Assembly: GCA_026075535.2 (NCBI GenBank)
Contig: AP026542.1
Location: forward strand, 3,782,001-3,846,000
DNA from: Tricholoma matsutake
Taxonomy: Eukaryota; Basidiomycota; Agaricomycetes; Agaricales; Tricholomataceae
Direction: 5' to 3'
Length of the DNA: 64,000 nucleotides
Each line of letters starts with the position of its first letter. Position 1 is the first letter of the stretch. The position numbers and the translations under genes are program-made. Shown here piece after piece: positions 32,903 to 43,659 of the stretch. The notes under the pieces were generated by a model, which was given only the letters and a program-made list of their open reading frames with translations, did no database searches and was not told where the DNA came from.

Positions 32903-33421
32903 GGTGGATGGTTCAAATTATAGGATTGAAAACGTTGGTAGATAGACGTCAACAACTAGTGTTCGGGGAATTTCACACGAGACCTAATTGACCCAGTAAA
33001 TTAGCTCTTATTTTAGTGCTAAGTAATTAGCGTAAATTTCGTTTTGGCTAATTTTGTATGAAACTCTGGAGGATGCCCACGCGCACTGGCAAGTGCAACA
33101 ACATTAGGTCCACTGGCATGCTCTGGAAGGAGCTCGTGAACCCACCGCAATCTCGGGCTCTCAGTTGATAACAGCTTCTTTGAACCCATTCCACATCTGG
33201 ATTAAAGCTGTTGAAATTGTATGAGATCATTGAGATGTTTCCGATGCGATTGGTATAACAGATCACATGACACCCACATCACATGTACTCCAACTTAAGC
33301 AAGAAGTTTCGAAGTTTAAGCATTCAGTAGGGTGAATCAAGACAGTATGACATCAAACAATGCAGTAAACTAGTGGAAATGAATTTGTCCTAAGGTTCTA
33401 GGGAGAAAACATGTGTATTGG
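32903..33421. other. Intergenic, no gene recognised
   Basis: Upstream region of the minus-strand gene and flank of gypsy C. Short ORFs (for example 33048-33266 minus) have no recognisable similarity. Confidence 0.45.
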
Positions 33422-33631
33422 TGTAACGATGTTACTTATTTACACTTATTTACTGCTCGGATTGCATCCTCGGACAGATACGGACGACATCTATCTTTCT
33501 TTTCTTTCTTACCATCATCACCTTCATCATCATCGATAGAGATCTCTTGCTTATAAAACCACCTCTTTTGCCTGCTTAGTCTCAGTTTGACTCTAGTGAA
33601 GTGCATGCCCCTAACACAGCACACACTTACA
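33422..33631 (+). repeat. 5' LTR of gypsy C
   Basis: 210 bp, begins TGTAACGATGTTACTTATTT and ends ACACACTTACA. An internal palindrome-like GTTAC/GTAAC occurs near the start. Confidence 0.92.
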
Positions 33632-33763
33632 CTTTTTTTTAAGCACTGCTCAACAAGGTTTGCTGGTCTAACAACCTTCATTTCACCTCTTGCTGTCTCA
33701 CCAAAGCCAAGCTTAGGCTCACTGTTTGAAGGTCGAAAGACCTAGTTGTTCAAGCTGCCGATC

Positions 33764-34857
33764 ATGTGCAAGCAAGTGCTCGCCGCTCCCGACGCCCATC
33801 AGGGCCCATTGTCCCCGTTGTTACCACCACTAACACCAAGTGAGGTGGATGCACAGTCCCCACCACCTGCTGACGTCGACGATCATACACATAGATCTTC
33901 TGAAACACCTGGGGTGTCTGCAAACGTGCATACACCTACCTTGCTGACAGCAGATTCTGACTCTGACGATTCACTTTCTTCCTGCGACTACTCTCCACTT
34001 GTACCAACGATAAAAATGGCTGCGACAGGTTCTGCTGAGTGTCTTCATGCAGAACCAAAGTGCATCCCGCTGCTCACTGCTGGCATAGTGACACCTATGG
34101 TCATGCGTCAATGGGAAATGGCTTGCGTTGATTTCTTCAGAGCTAACAAGAAAATCTTGGAAGACAAGCATGTGGCAGCTGTTTTGCCTGGACTGAAAGA
34201 TATGCAGGCTCAAGACTGGGTTGCTACACATGGAGATCATCTTTCTGAACTGGTGTTCATGGATTTCATCAAAGAGCTGCAGAAGGAGTTCCTGGTGGAT
34301 GGCTGGGAGGATGAGCTCCATGCGAGAATCTGCAACTCGCGGCTCAAGTCATCTGATTCCTTTCCCAACTGGGTGAACGACATTTGACATCTGAACATTG
34401 TCCTCCGTAATACCAAGTACTACTTCTTGGATGTTGCTCTCTGCCTACAACTAGATAGTCTCTTAGATGCTGACTTACAAAATTGCTGCAAAAATCGAAA
34501 TATCAAGGAGGCCATCGATAAGATTGCAAAGGACACTCCTGAAAAGACAGATGAAGCTTGACTTACTTGCTGGATTGCTGAAGTGTGGAAGCTGGCCAAA
34601 GAATGAGCAAATGACACAAAATGCTACCTGGAGGCTGCAGAAGATCTTCAACAGATGCCGAAAAGACAAGCCCTCGCGAATTATTCACAAAACACTAACG
34701 CTGTAGGAAGTTACAAGCTGTGAGGTGGCTCCATGTCATCTGCGCCAGGCGCATCTGCTTCTGCTTCCCGTAAGCCTCCCCACCTGACTGAAAATGAGCA
34801 CTTGTTGCTGTTCAAACATCAGGGCTGCTTGAAACGTGTTACCAGAACCATCGCACG
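33764..34857 (+). pseudogene. gag: gag of gypsy C
   Basis: The ATG at 33764 opens MCKQVLAAPDAHQGPLSPLL, a Pro/Ser/Asp-rich leader. The capsid-like part follows (GIVTPMVMRQWEMACVDFFR, HLSELVFMDFIKELQKEFLV). The first stop is TGA at 34385-34387 (RHLN expected), with further frameshifts to about 34724. A segment HLTENEHLLLFKHQGCLK then leads into the Cys/His region at the start of the pol frame (DCPNEFPDGCNYKEI), a gag feature of this basidiomycete gypsy type. Confidence 0.8.
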
Positions 34858-37800
34858 ATGGATTGCCCTAACGAGTTCCCAGATGGATGCAACTATAAAG
34901 AGATAATGGAAGATATGCTGCTTGGCCAGAAGTGTCAGGGAAACATACCATCAGGAAGTAGACTGGTGGGAATGGTGGCTGGGAGCTCTGGTCGTATTGA
35001 GGAGTTGGTGGAGAATGAGAACTCGTTTGTGGCAGGAGCAGTAATGCCTTCAGCAGTGTTGGGATCTGGGTCTGAGACAGAGGACGAGGAGGTAAGCCCT
35101 CTTACCGTCCCCCATCTGCGCTGGCCATGCACATTGTTGGGACCTGCTGCTGACAAACCAGTTACAGTAAACAGTATGCTGGACTGTGGTGCACACGTCG
35201 TGCTCATCAACGATGCACTGGTCGAAAACCTGGGTTTATGTCGCTTCCACCTACAGAAGCCGCTGCCTATCTCTGTAGCACTAGGTAACACAACACTGTC
35301 TGAAAACCACCTGTATTAACATGTGAAAATTGCGCCTTATGCTCCAGACTCTGCATGGACATCTCGCACTGTAAAAGCTGTTGTTACACTGAACTTATGT
35401 GTTCCTCTGTTACTTGGACTACCTTTCCTTTCTGTAAACTGTATTGTAACCAATTTTAGAGAGTGTACTGCTATTGACAAAACTTGTGGCTATGATTTGT
35501 TAAACCCACCTATGCCTAAGCCTCAAAAGAAACTGATCAATGTTAAGCTTGCCAAAGTGGACACTAAGAGAAACAAAAATTTGATGCTGGCAGAGCTGGT
35601 CAAGGTCTGCAAGCAGTGGCTGGCAGACGGGAAGATGATGCTGGAAGTGGTAAAACCACTCGACATGGCAGGGATGATCAGAGAGCATGTAGAAGCCCTG
35701 ACTTTTCAGCAAAAAGTGGGGAGCATTGAGAAGGAAATGCTCACCGAGTTCACTGATGTATTCCAACCACTGCCACACATTGAGAAACTACCCCGTAATG
35801 TAACAGCAAAGATCAAGCTCAGGGATGCAGAACAAACAATTGAAACATGCACATATGCTTGCCCCCAGAAATTTCGCGATGCATGGAAGACTTTGATCCA
35901 GGAACATCTTGATGTGGGTTGGATCAGGCCATCTTCATCACCCCATGCTTTGCCAGTGTTCATCATCCCAAAGTCAGATCCCTCAGTGTCACCAAGGTGG
36001 GTCAATGACTACCAACAGCTAAACAAAAATACTATTGCAGATTTGCACCTGCTGCCACGGATTGATGATATTCTGAATGACTGCACCAAAGGTAAGATCT
36101 GGGGAACAATTGACATGACAAACAGTTTTTTTCAAACACCAATGGAGCCCACAGATATCCCCTTGATGGTGGTCTCCACCCCATTTGGCCTGTTCAAGTG
36201 GATGGTTATGCCTATGGGCTTGAAGAATGTGCCAGTGATCCATCAACACCATGTTACAGCCACGCTACATGAGTGGATTGGAAAAATATGTCACATTTAT
36301 TTGGTTGACATTGTGATCTGGTCAAACACACTTGAGGAACATTGCGAAAACGTACGCATCATCTTGGCAGCGTTGAGAGAGGCTGGGCTATACTGCAACC
36401 CACAGAAGACTTGCCTTTTCCAACTGGAGATTGATTTCTTGGGCCATCATGTGTCAGCATGAGGAATTGAAGCAGACTCGAAGAAGATGGACTGCATCTC
36501 AAAGTGGCCACAACCTTGCTCTGCAAAGGAAGTGTGCCAGTTTCTAGGTCTTGCCTGATATGTGTCATCTTTCCTACTGCAGATCACTGAACACACACAT
36601 AGTTTGACAGAGTTGACCTTAAAGGAGTGCAACAAATCTTTTCTGGGCTGGGAGGACAGACATGAAACTGCATTCGAGGCAATCAAAAAGGTGGTTGTTA
36701 GCAGGGAGTGCTTGACTACCATTGACTTCACGCTGATGCCAGAACATGAAATTTTTGTGATGACAGACACCAGTGATTACCAGTCTGGGGCAGTTCTCTC
36801 CTTTGGGGAATCATGGGAGACAGCACACCTGGTCGCTTTTGATTCTATGACATTCAAAGGAGCAGAACTGAACTACCCAGTGCACAAAAAGGAAATGCTT
36901 GCTATAATTCATGTGTTGCAAAGATGGTGCTCAGATCTCATTGGAGTGCCCTTCATGGTGTATACTGACCATAAAACTCTGGAGAATTTTGATTGCCAGC
37001 ATGACTTGAGCCGACAACAAGCTCGATGGATGGAATTCATGTCGCAATATGACTGCAAGATTGTTTATGTGAAAGGAGAAGAAAATTGTGTGGCTGATGC
37101 ATTATTGCAGACATCTTTTGAGGTGGAGGAATGGGCATCCATTCCATACCTGCCTGACAACTGCGATTTGGTGGCCGCAATTCTAGAAATGAAGCATGAT
37201 TCTTTCATGTGCGCCCATGTAATGGCAAAGCCAGAAACTTTGGCTCCACCTGCGCAGGCGATCACAATGACACTAACAATATCTGCAGATGGAGAACTAC
37301 TGGACAATATCTGGTCAGGGTATGCAGAGGACAGCTGGTGTACCCGTCTACTTGAAGCAGTGTTCTTGTCACATGGAGTACAAAAAGTTGATGGACTTCT
37401 GTATGTGGGGGACCGGCTAATTATCCCAAGGAAGTCAACAGTACATGAGTCATTGTTCCACCTGGCTCATGATGTCCTAGGCCATTTTGGATTCATGAAG
37501 TCATATGGGTCTCTTTGTGACTTATTCTACTGGCCAAATATGTGCTGTGACTTGGAATTAGCTTATGTACCAAGCTGTGCCGATTGTCAACAAAACAAGC
37601 CAACAACAAAGAAACCCATGGGCCCCTTGCATCCACTCCCGATACCAGATCAACGTGGTGACTCTATGGAAATAGACTTTATTGGACCCTTGCCGGAGGA
37701 CGAAGGGTACAATTGCATCATGACATTTACTGACAGGTTGAACAGTGACATTCAGATTGTGGCTACTCAGACTGACATCATGGCTGAAGATCTGGCAGTC

Positions 37801-38760
37801 CTGTTTTTCAATGAGTGGTACTGTGAGAATGGACTTCCTCTCAAGATAGTCTTGGACCGCGATAAGCTGTTCATGTCAAAATTCTGGGGAGCACTGCACA
37901 AAATCATGGGCATAAAGCTGAAAATGTTGTTGGCGTACCATACTCAGTCAGATGGCACAAGTGAATGATTCAACAAGACGATAAACCAATGTCTTTGATA
38001 CCATGTAGAATGGAATCACCTAGGATGGAAGAGAGTGTTGTGCTGGGTGTGTTTCGACATCATGAACACAATCAATGGGTTGATGGGTTTCTCCCCATTT
38101 CAACTTCGAATGGGACAAAGCCCATGGGTAATTTCACCCCTGATAAAGTCACTAGAAGGCAAAGTTGATGATATATGAGCAGTGGATGTAATTGAGAGGC
38201 TGCATCAGGATGTAAAGGAGGTGCAGGATAATATGCTCTGTACTAAGATTTCTCAGGCACTCTCTGTGGATCAACATTGCTCTAGTGATTTTCCTTTCAG
38301 TAAAGGGGGCCGAGTTGTGCTATCTACCCTGCACAGGCGACGAGACTACCAAGCTAAGGGAGAAAACCGAGTGGCGAAATTTATGCCTCAGTACAACGGA
38401 CCATATTTGGTCATGGACACAGCACCAGAAGTGTCAACAATCACAGTGGACATGCCTAACAACCCTAACACGTTCCCAACGTTCCACACCTCGCAGGCGC
38501 TACCTTTCATTGAAAACAACAGGGAACTTTTCCCTGCTTGAGAACTGGAATACCCAGAGCCTGTAGTCATCAAAGGTGAGGACGAGTACTTTGTGGACCA
38601 AATCCTGGAGGAAAGAAGACAAGGAAGGGGAGCACAATATCTGGTAAGATGGTGGGGATACAGGCCTGAGGAAGATCACTGGCTGCCCAGACGTGAACTG
38701 CAAGACTGTGAGGCTCTGGACATCTGGTTGGCATGGAAGGAAGCTAGTTGCAGTACATAG
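34858..38760 (+). pseudogene. pol: pol of gypsy C
   Basis: The protease has MLDCGAHVVLINDALVENLG, with Cys where Ser or Thr is usual (DCG for DSG). RT spans about 35900-36460 (PVFIIPKSDPSVSPRWVNDY, TPFGLFKWMVMPMGLKNVPV); the active site reads YLVD instead of YLDD near 36300. RNase H: FVMTDTSDYQSGAVLSFG, MVYTDHKTLENFD. Integrase: zinc finger GHFGFMKSYG...CADCQQNK, catalytic SMEIDFIGPLPEDEGYN, VLDRDKLFMSKFWG and TQSDGTSE. The chromodomain reads YFVDQILEERRQGRGAQYLV, RWWGYRPEEDHWLP. Stops at about 36460, 36556, 37966 and 38539 are TGA at Arg positions. The copy is inactive. Confidence 0.9.
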
Positions 38761-38884
38761 CCTTCTTTTCATTTGCCAACTGGTAGCTTTCCCTGCTGGG
38801 GTTTTTAATGCACCATGCCTTTTTTTTTTACTTAATCTTCTTGGAGTGTGGAGATATTTTTTTATTTTTCAGGGGGGGGGAGGG

Positions 38885-39094
38885 TGTAATGATGTTACTT
38901 ATTTACACTTATTTACTGCTCAGATTGCATCCTTGGACAGATACAGATGACATCTATCTTTCTTTTCTTTCTTACCATCATCACCTTCATCATCATTGAT
39001 AGAGATCTCTCAATTATAAAACCACCTCTTTTGCCTGCTTAGTCTTAGTTTGACTCTAGTGAAGTGCATGCCCCTAACACAGCACATGCTTACA
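38885..39094 (+). repeat. 3' LTR of gypsy C
   Basis: 210 bp, pair of 33422-33631, directly preceded by the G-rich polypurine tract. Confidence 0.92.
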
Positions 39095-39448
39095 ATTGGC
39101 CAATAATATAGGATTTACATGGGAATGTAACAAAAAATCTGGGCAACGTGTTGTGACAACTCTCGACGCGCCTCGTGGAAGATAGATACTGCCAGTAGAG
39201 ACCCCCCATTGACACCATGTGTTTCCACCATACTAGTACAGTGCCCTGCTAATCCAAAATCCCACCAGCTCTAAACACCTAGACAGGTACATCCATGCTG
39301 AGTATACATCATAGGTTTGACAAAGCAGTGTTATAGTGACAGAGGTGGCATCTGCAGCTGTGATCTGGATTTCATGCAGCCTCAACCACTGAGGACCGAG
39401 TTGTTGAGGGGATGGCTAAGTGTGCGACCATGTGTCTCATCAGGTTGA
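39095..39448. other. Spacer with a tRNA-like segment hit by element D
   Basis: No gene. 39395-39448 (GGGGATGGCTAAGTGTGCGA ... AGGTTGAGTG) resembles the tRNA-like sequence at 25628-25706, which shares AGGTTGAGTG before its B box. Element D inserted at that point; the likely continuation GTGATCCTTGAGG lies at 50317. Confidence 0.4.
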
Positions 39449-39452
39449 GTGA

Positions 39453-39577
39453 TGGAGTAGTAGGATTAGGTAGTCACATGACCATGTAGTCAGTAGACAG
39501 TCACACATGTTGTAGTCATGCAGGCTATCACTAGAGCATCCACCACTCTGCTATAGGAGATGGATCCGCTGTCTCCA
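39453..39577 (+). repeat. Left 125-bp LTR of element D
   Basis: Starts TGGAGTAGTAGGATTAGG and ends GATCCGCTGTCTCCA. Five transition differences separate it from 50192-50316. Confidence 0.85.
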
Positions 39578-39593
39578 TCTTGGTGATGAGAGC
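39578..39593 (+). promoter_or_regulatory. Putative primer-binding site of element D
   Basis: TCTTGGTGATGAGAGC starts right after the left LTR. TGG is complementary to a tRNA 3' CCA, and the rest is loosely similar to sites that use initiator tRNA. No comparable site follows the gypsy LTRs in this window. Confidence 0.45.
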
Positions 39594-39923
39594 GTGATTT
39601 GACACACTCACTCTGCTTAGTTCTATTCTTGGCCCTACTGCTTTTGTTCTTTTTTTCGTCACTTCTGCTTTCTGTTCTCGTGAGGCATGCCATCACACGT
39701 GAAGTCTGCACCCTGCTTTGCTTCCCAGTTACAGCTCTCGAGTCTTCAGTTTTAGCACTCAGTTATAGTCTCAGAACCTCAGTCTTGCAGCTATGGCAGT
39801 TTATTTGTACAAATATTATTTTCCGCATGTGACGGAGTTTTCCGTGCGTGCTTAGATCAGACACCTCATGAGATACTGCACAACATTATTCACTTGTAGT
39901 TGGTATGTATTACTCTGCATAAT

Positions 39924-40933
39924 TTACAAGGCACCCATCCACCATACAAGCTCAGTGATTCCCTGTGTCAACAGCCATTCCTCCTCCTCAAACACCTCGT
40001 TGTTGTATGCCCCTTCAACAGAGTTGCCATGGCAATGGCTGCACATTCTAGGAATGGCAGCCTTCGTGAACTCAACCATTGCTCCTTGGCAGGACTTGGG
40101 ACCATCAGGGTAGAGAAGATGCTTAGCATAGTAATGCCACCAAGCCTTCTCCCATTCAGCCTCGCAGACCTTGGTCTGGTCACATTGCCAGGCGAAGACC
40201 ATAGGTGGAGCATAAAATGCTATGCTGATACAGTGGACCTCAACTTGCTTTTGAGTTTGTGAGAGAATGTAGTATGGGTAGCTACCCATTTCCTCAGCTT
40301 CGCCAGGAGTGATACTATTCAACTCCTGAGCCATCAGATTATGAAAGGAAGGACCAACCCACTGGGTAATGTCAAACTGTCAAGCTAAGCAAAGTTGAAG
40401 AGCTGAGTGAAAATCTGGATGAGTGGGGAGTGCATTGATTGCATAGGCACAACCTGGCACAATGCGAAAGAAGTTTGAAAGTTTGAGCACAGCGAGAAGA
40501 TAGTCGAGTGTCAGATTGATCTGCTCATGGCTGTACATCATCATATTGGCCAAATTCAGCTATACTCGACAGGATTCAGAGACTTACAGATCATACAGAT
40601 ACTGCAGAAGAAAATTGAACTCTTCACTTTGCACTTCAAAGTGAACAGGATTGCTGTCAACAGTGCCTTCCATTCCATCCACTGGTTGTGGTACTTGAAA
40701 CATGTCACCCCAAAGGCCAGATTTCCAGATCATCATAGACCTATGTAGATTGTACAATGTAAGGCCACACTTTGTAAACACAAAAGTTTGCCATCAGCCA
40801 CAGCATAGATCTGAAAAAGTCAAGTATGTGTACTTACACAAATAATAATTGAGCCATCTGTGAAGTAGTATTTATCATGGTGAAATGGTGCTTCTTCTGA
40901 GCCTCCAGGAGGGCAAGGTGAACAGATGGACAT
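39924..40933 (-). pseudogene. BTB/POZ domain protein carried by transposon E
   Basis: The ATG at 40933 opens MSICSPCPPGGSEEAPFHHD, then the BTB core KYYFTDGSIIIC. An intron (GTAAGT...CAG) is followed by HRSMMIWKSGLWGDMFQVPQ and EEFNFLLQYLYDL. The C-terminal part typical of basidiomycete BTB proteins follows: LDYLLAVLKLSNFFRIVPGC, ALPTHPDFHSALQLCLA, QFDITQWVGPSFHNLMAQEL, then a Cys/Trp-rich segment (WQCDQTKVCEAEWEKAWW, IPRMCSHCHG) to the stop at 39924. BTB proteins act as dimerising adaptors, often for cullin-3 ligases or chromatin. A junction near 40575 and a TAG at 40381 (LA-stop-QFD) break the frame, so this copy is probably inactive. It starts 123 bp from the transposase ATG. Confidence 0.75.
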
Positions 40934-41056
40934 GGTGGTTGAGTTGTGACAAACAGACAAGTGACCTTTAGGCATCCCCAAAAAACTGACCTATCAGGTA
41001 GCCCCATAGTACCACCTTGGAGCAATTTTCCACACAATTTTTACCCTCTACTTACC
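40934..41056. promoter_or_regulatory. 123-bp bidirectional promoter region of transposon E
   Basis: The only DNA between the BTB ATG (minus) and the transposase ATG (plus). It must hold both promoters and both leaders. It has C/A-rich tracts and CCACACAATTTTTACC but no clear TATA box. Confidence 0.5.
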
Positions 41057-43027
41057 ATGTCCTCCCCTGCTGCTCAATTCCCTCTCCTGCCAGACCTTTT
41101 TGATGGTGGTGACTGGTCACCAAATGTTCTCCAGGCCCACTCAATCCTGAGTTATGCTTATCTTCATGCATCTGAAGCCTTCCATGCCAGCGAGAGTGAT
41201 GCACACCGCCTATGACTCCACTCTGATAGGCTTATAAACAGAATGATCCCAATCCTTGAGGCAATGGAACCAGAGGTGCTAAACCATGAGTGGCTGAAAT
41301 CCGCAGCAGAGTCCATTGCTGGTTTGTATCTTGAGCTTGAAGGGGCAGCACTTGCTGTCGACAATGTGTAGGTCATCATATCTGCTAGTCAATTTACTTA
41401 AAAATGTCATGACGAGCAAACTTCAGTGAAACTGTGACCCTCAAGAAGCCAACCATAGTTCATGTAGGGTGGATTGGTCGAGTAGGTCGGCCAAGAAAGG
41501 AGATCTCTCCGGACTGGCTGCAAGAGTCAATGGCATCTGGGAGGAGAATCACATTCAAGAAACTAGCAGAGCTGGCAGGAGTCCATCGGCACACACTACA
41601 GTTTTACCTTAAGTGGCACAGTGTATATGAAAGATTTTGTTCCATTTCGGATGCTGATCTAGATATACTGGTCAAGACATTCAAATCCAAGAAGCCTGCA
41701 TCTGGTCTTACCAACATGATTGGCTTTTTGCGATCACATGGCCTGCGAGTTCAGAAGAGAAGAGTTCAGCTCACATTATGGCATATAGATGGTCTTGGTC
41801 AAGTACTTCATAACCATGCAGCAATTGATCATCAAAAGTACACCGTCCCATGATCCAACTATCTGTGGCACTTGGATGGCCACCACAAGCTGATAAAGTG
41901 GGGCATTGTGATACACGGAATTGTTGACAGTTATTGCCATACAGTATGTTGAGGATCTTTATCAGCGGCTGTTCATTGATGTAGTGATGATTGACTCAGA
42001 TAACAGGGCTAAAAGCAAGTAGTAATAACAAAGCAAGTACAGTTCTGAAACTATTCCTGCATGCAGTTGAGACCTATGGCGTTCCATCACGAATGTGTGG
42101 TGACCGAGGTGGAGAAAATATTGAGGTTTCCATTTGGATGGTAAAACATTGAGGTGCATGGCAGGCCTCATTTATGTGGGGCTCGTATGTGAAATCTATT
42201 TATATTTCCACATCACAATTAACAGAATCAAAATAAAAGGTCGACACATAATACTCGCATTGAGCGGCTTTGGGTTGAGGTGGGCACTCAGTTTGCATGG
42301 TGATGGCGAGGGTTTTTTTTGTGGCTTGAATGGCTTCATGGATTGGATAGTGGAAAACCTGAGCACCTTTGGCTTTTGCATACACTCTTTCTCAAGGATA
42401 TCAATGATGACTGCACTGAATTCCAAAATGAGTGGAACCATAAGCCACTTTCAGGGACAGGCAATCACTCACCGATGGTATGTGGATCTTCTCAGCTGTG
42501 TTCTCAAGCTGAATTATTATACTTTTTCTGTATAGGACCGACAATTTATGAGTGATAATGAACATGGTGTTGAAGAGGATCAGCCAGGCATTCACCCCAA
42601 TGTCCTGAATGAGTATTATGGTGCAGATCAGCCTGATTGGGCAACATTGATGGCCTTTACAGATGCCAGCAACCCACAGGAAGAAATTGAAGTCAACGCA
42701 AGGATTGCAGAAGATCAAGCCAATGACATCCGACATCCTGGTGCCAATGTTCCACCAGAATCAAGCCCATTTACAACAGTGCAGGAATCCATATTTTTTG
42801 ATGCACTGAATGAAACTGTGAGACTCAATATCATGCCAAATGGATATGGTGTAGCTCAGCAAGAATGGCCAAGGGGCGAGTATCCAACATGGGAATCAGT
42901 TTGTGTCAGATCCAGCTGGAAGACAATCAATGTAGAACTACCCTTTGACATATGTTGGCCCCAGGCAGTAAAATGGGTTCAAGGGCTGGATTGCATGACA
43001 CAATTAATGGTTGAATTAGACTTGTGA
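41057..43027 (+). pseudogene. Integrase-core (rve-like) DDE transposase of element E
   Basis: The ATG at 41057 starts MSSPAAQFPLLPDLFDGGDW; stops at about 41212 and 41369 break the N-terminus. A helix-turn-helix type region follows (VGRPRKEISPDWLQESMASG, LAELAGVHRHTLQFYLKWHS, FLRSHGLRVQKRRVQLTLWH). The catalytic core has the first Asp in LWHLDGHHKLIKWGIVIHG. An intron lies at about 41945-42008, then ASSNNKASTVLKLFLHAVET and the second Asp in CGDRGGENIEVSIWMV. The Glu candidate is in NTRIERLWVEV at about 42255, followed by LWLLHTLFLKDINDDCTEFQ. A second intron (about 42479-42536) leads to an acidic C-terminus ending at 43027. It would catalyse excision and insertion of E. Stops (for example after WMVKH, 42151) show it is decayed. 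Confidence 0.78.
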
Positions 43028-43659
43028 ATACACATAGTCCACACATCCTGAAAGAAACCAATTGATACACTAAAAGACCTGAAAATAACACAGGAGTATG
43101 AGTCAACACAGTAGATCACACCATCAAAAAAAAAGGTTGACACATCTTGTTCCCAGTTTATTACACCTTCACCCTATCTACCCTATCCACAATGCCAACC
43201 TGCAATGGGAAGATCAAAAGTGAAGATGGGGTTCTCGATGGTTGCCCTTGCACACGGTACATTCCTGATTCTAACCAGATGACAAGTGGACCACAAAACT
43301 GTCGAGACTGTCGCCACTTTGAGAGTGCACATCCAACAACTGGTGGTGCTCCAAACAGTGTCTTGGGTGTTCTTGAGTCACTGAAGACTTGAATTGACAC
43401 TGTCCGGAATTCCAGTGGACCAAAGGTTTCCCAGGCTGCTTCAGAGGAGGAGGCTTGACAAGAAACCAATGCTGGATTTTGTAAAATGAATAGCAGCAGC
43501 TCTGATACACATGTGGGGTCTACAGGAACTGTGCATTGTGGGGGAGCAACAAAGTACCAAGTTTGTGTTTTTTGTGTCATAGTAAACTCACCGAAACCAA
43601 CTTAATGTTGTTGCCAATTGAAGAAAAGCCCTCAGAAGGTCAAGAAGAAGTCCAGATCT

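Larger units (their letters stand above)
33422..39094 (+). mobile_element. Ty3/gypsy element C, complete with LTRs
   Basis: 210-bp LTRs at 33422-33631 and 38885-39094 (TGTAA...TTACA), flanked by ATTGG at 33417-33421 and 39095-39099. A polypurine tract lies at 38871-38884. The LTRs differ mainly by transitions. Internal order is gag, protease, RT, RNase H, integrase, chromodomain. It is a third gypsy family, distinct from A and B. Confidence 0.95.

Noticed and set aside
39453..39577. Two independent short repeats rather than LTRs of one element
   Set aside because: Matching GTGA flanks on the outer sides only, complementary TGGAG/CTCCA ends, and primer-site-like and purine-tract sequences on the inner sides favour one element.
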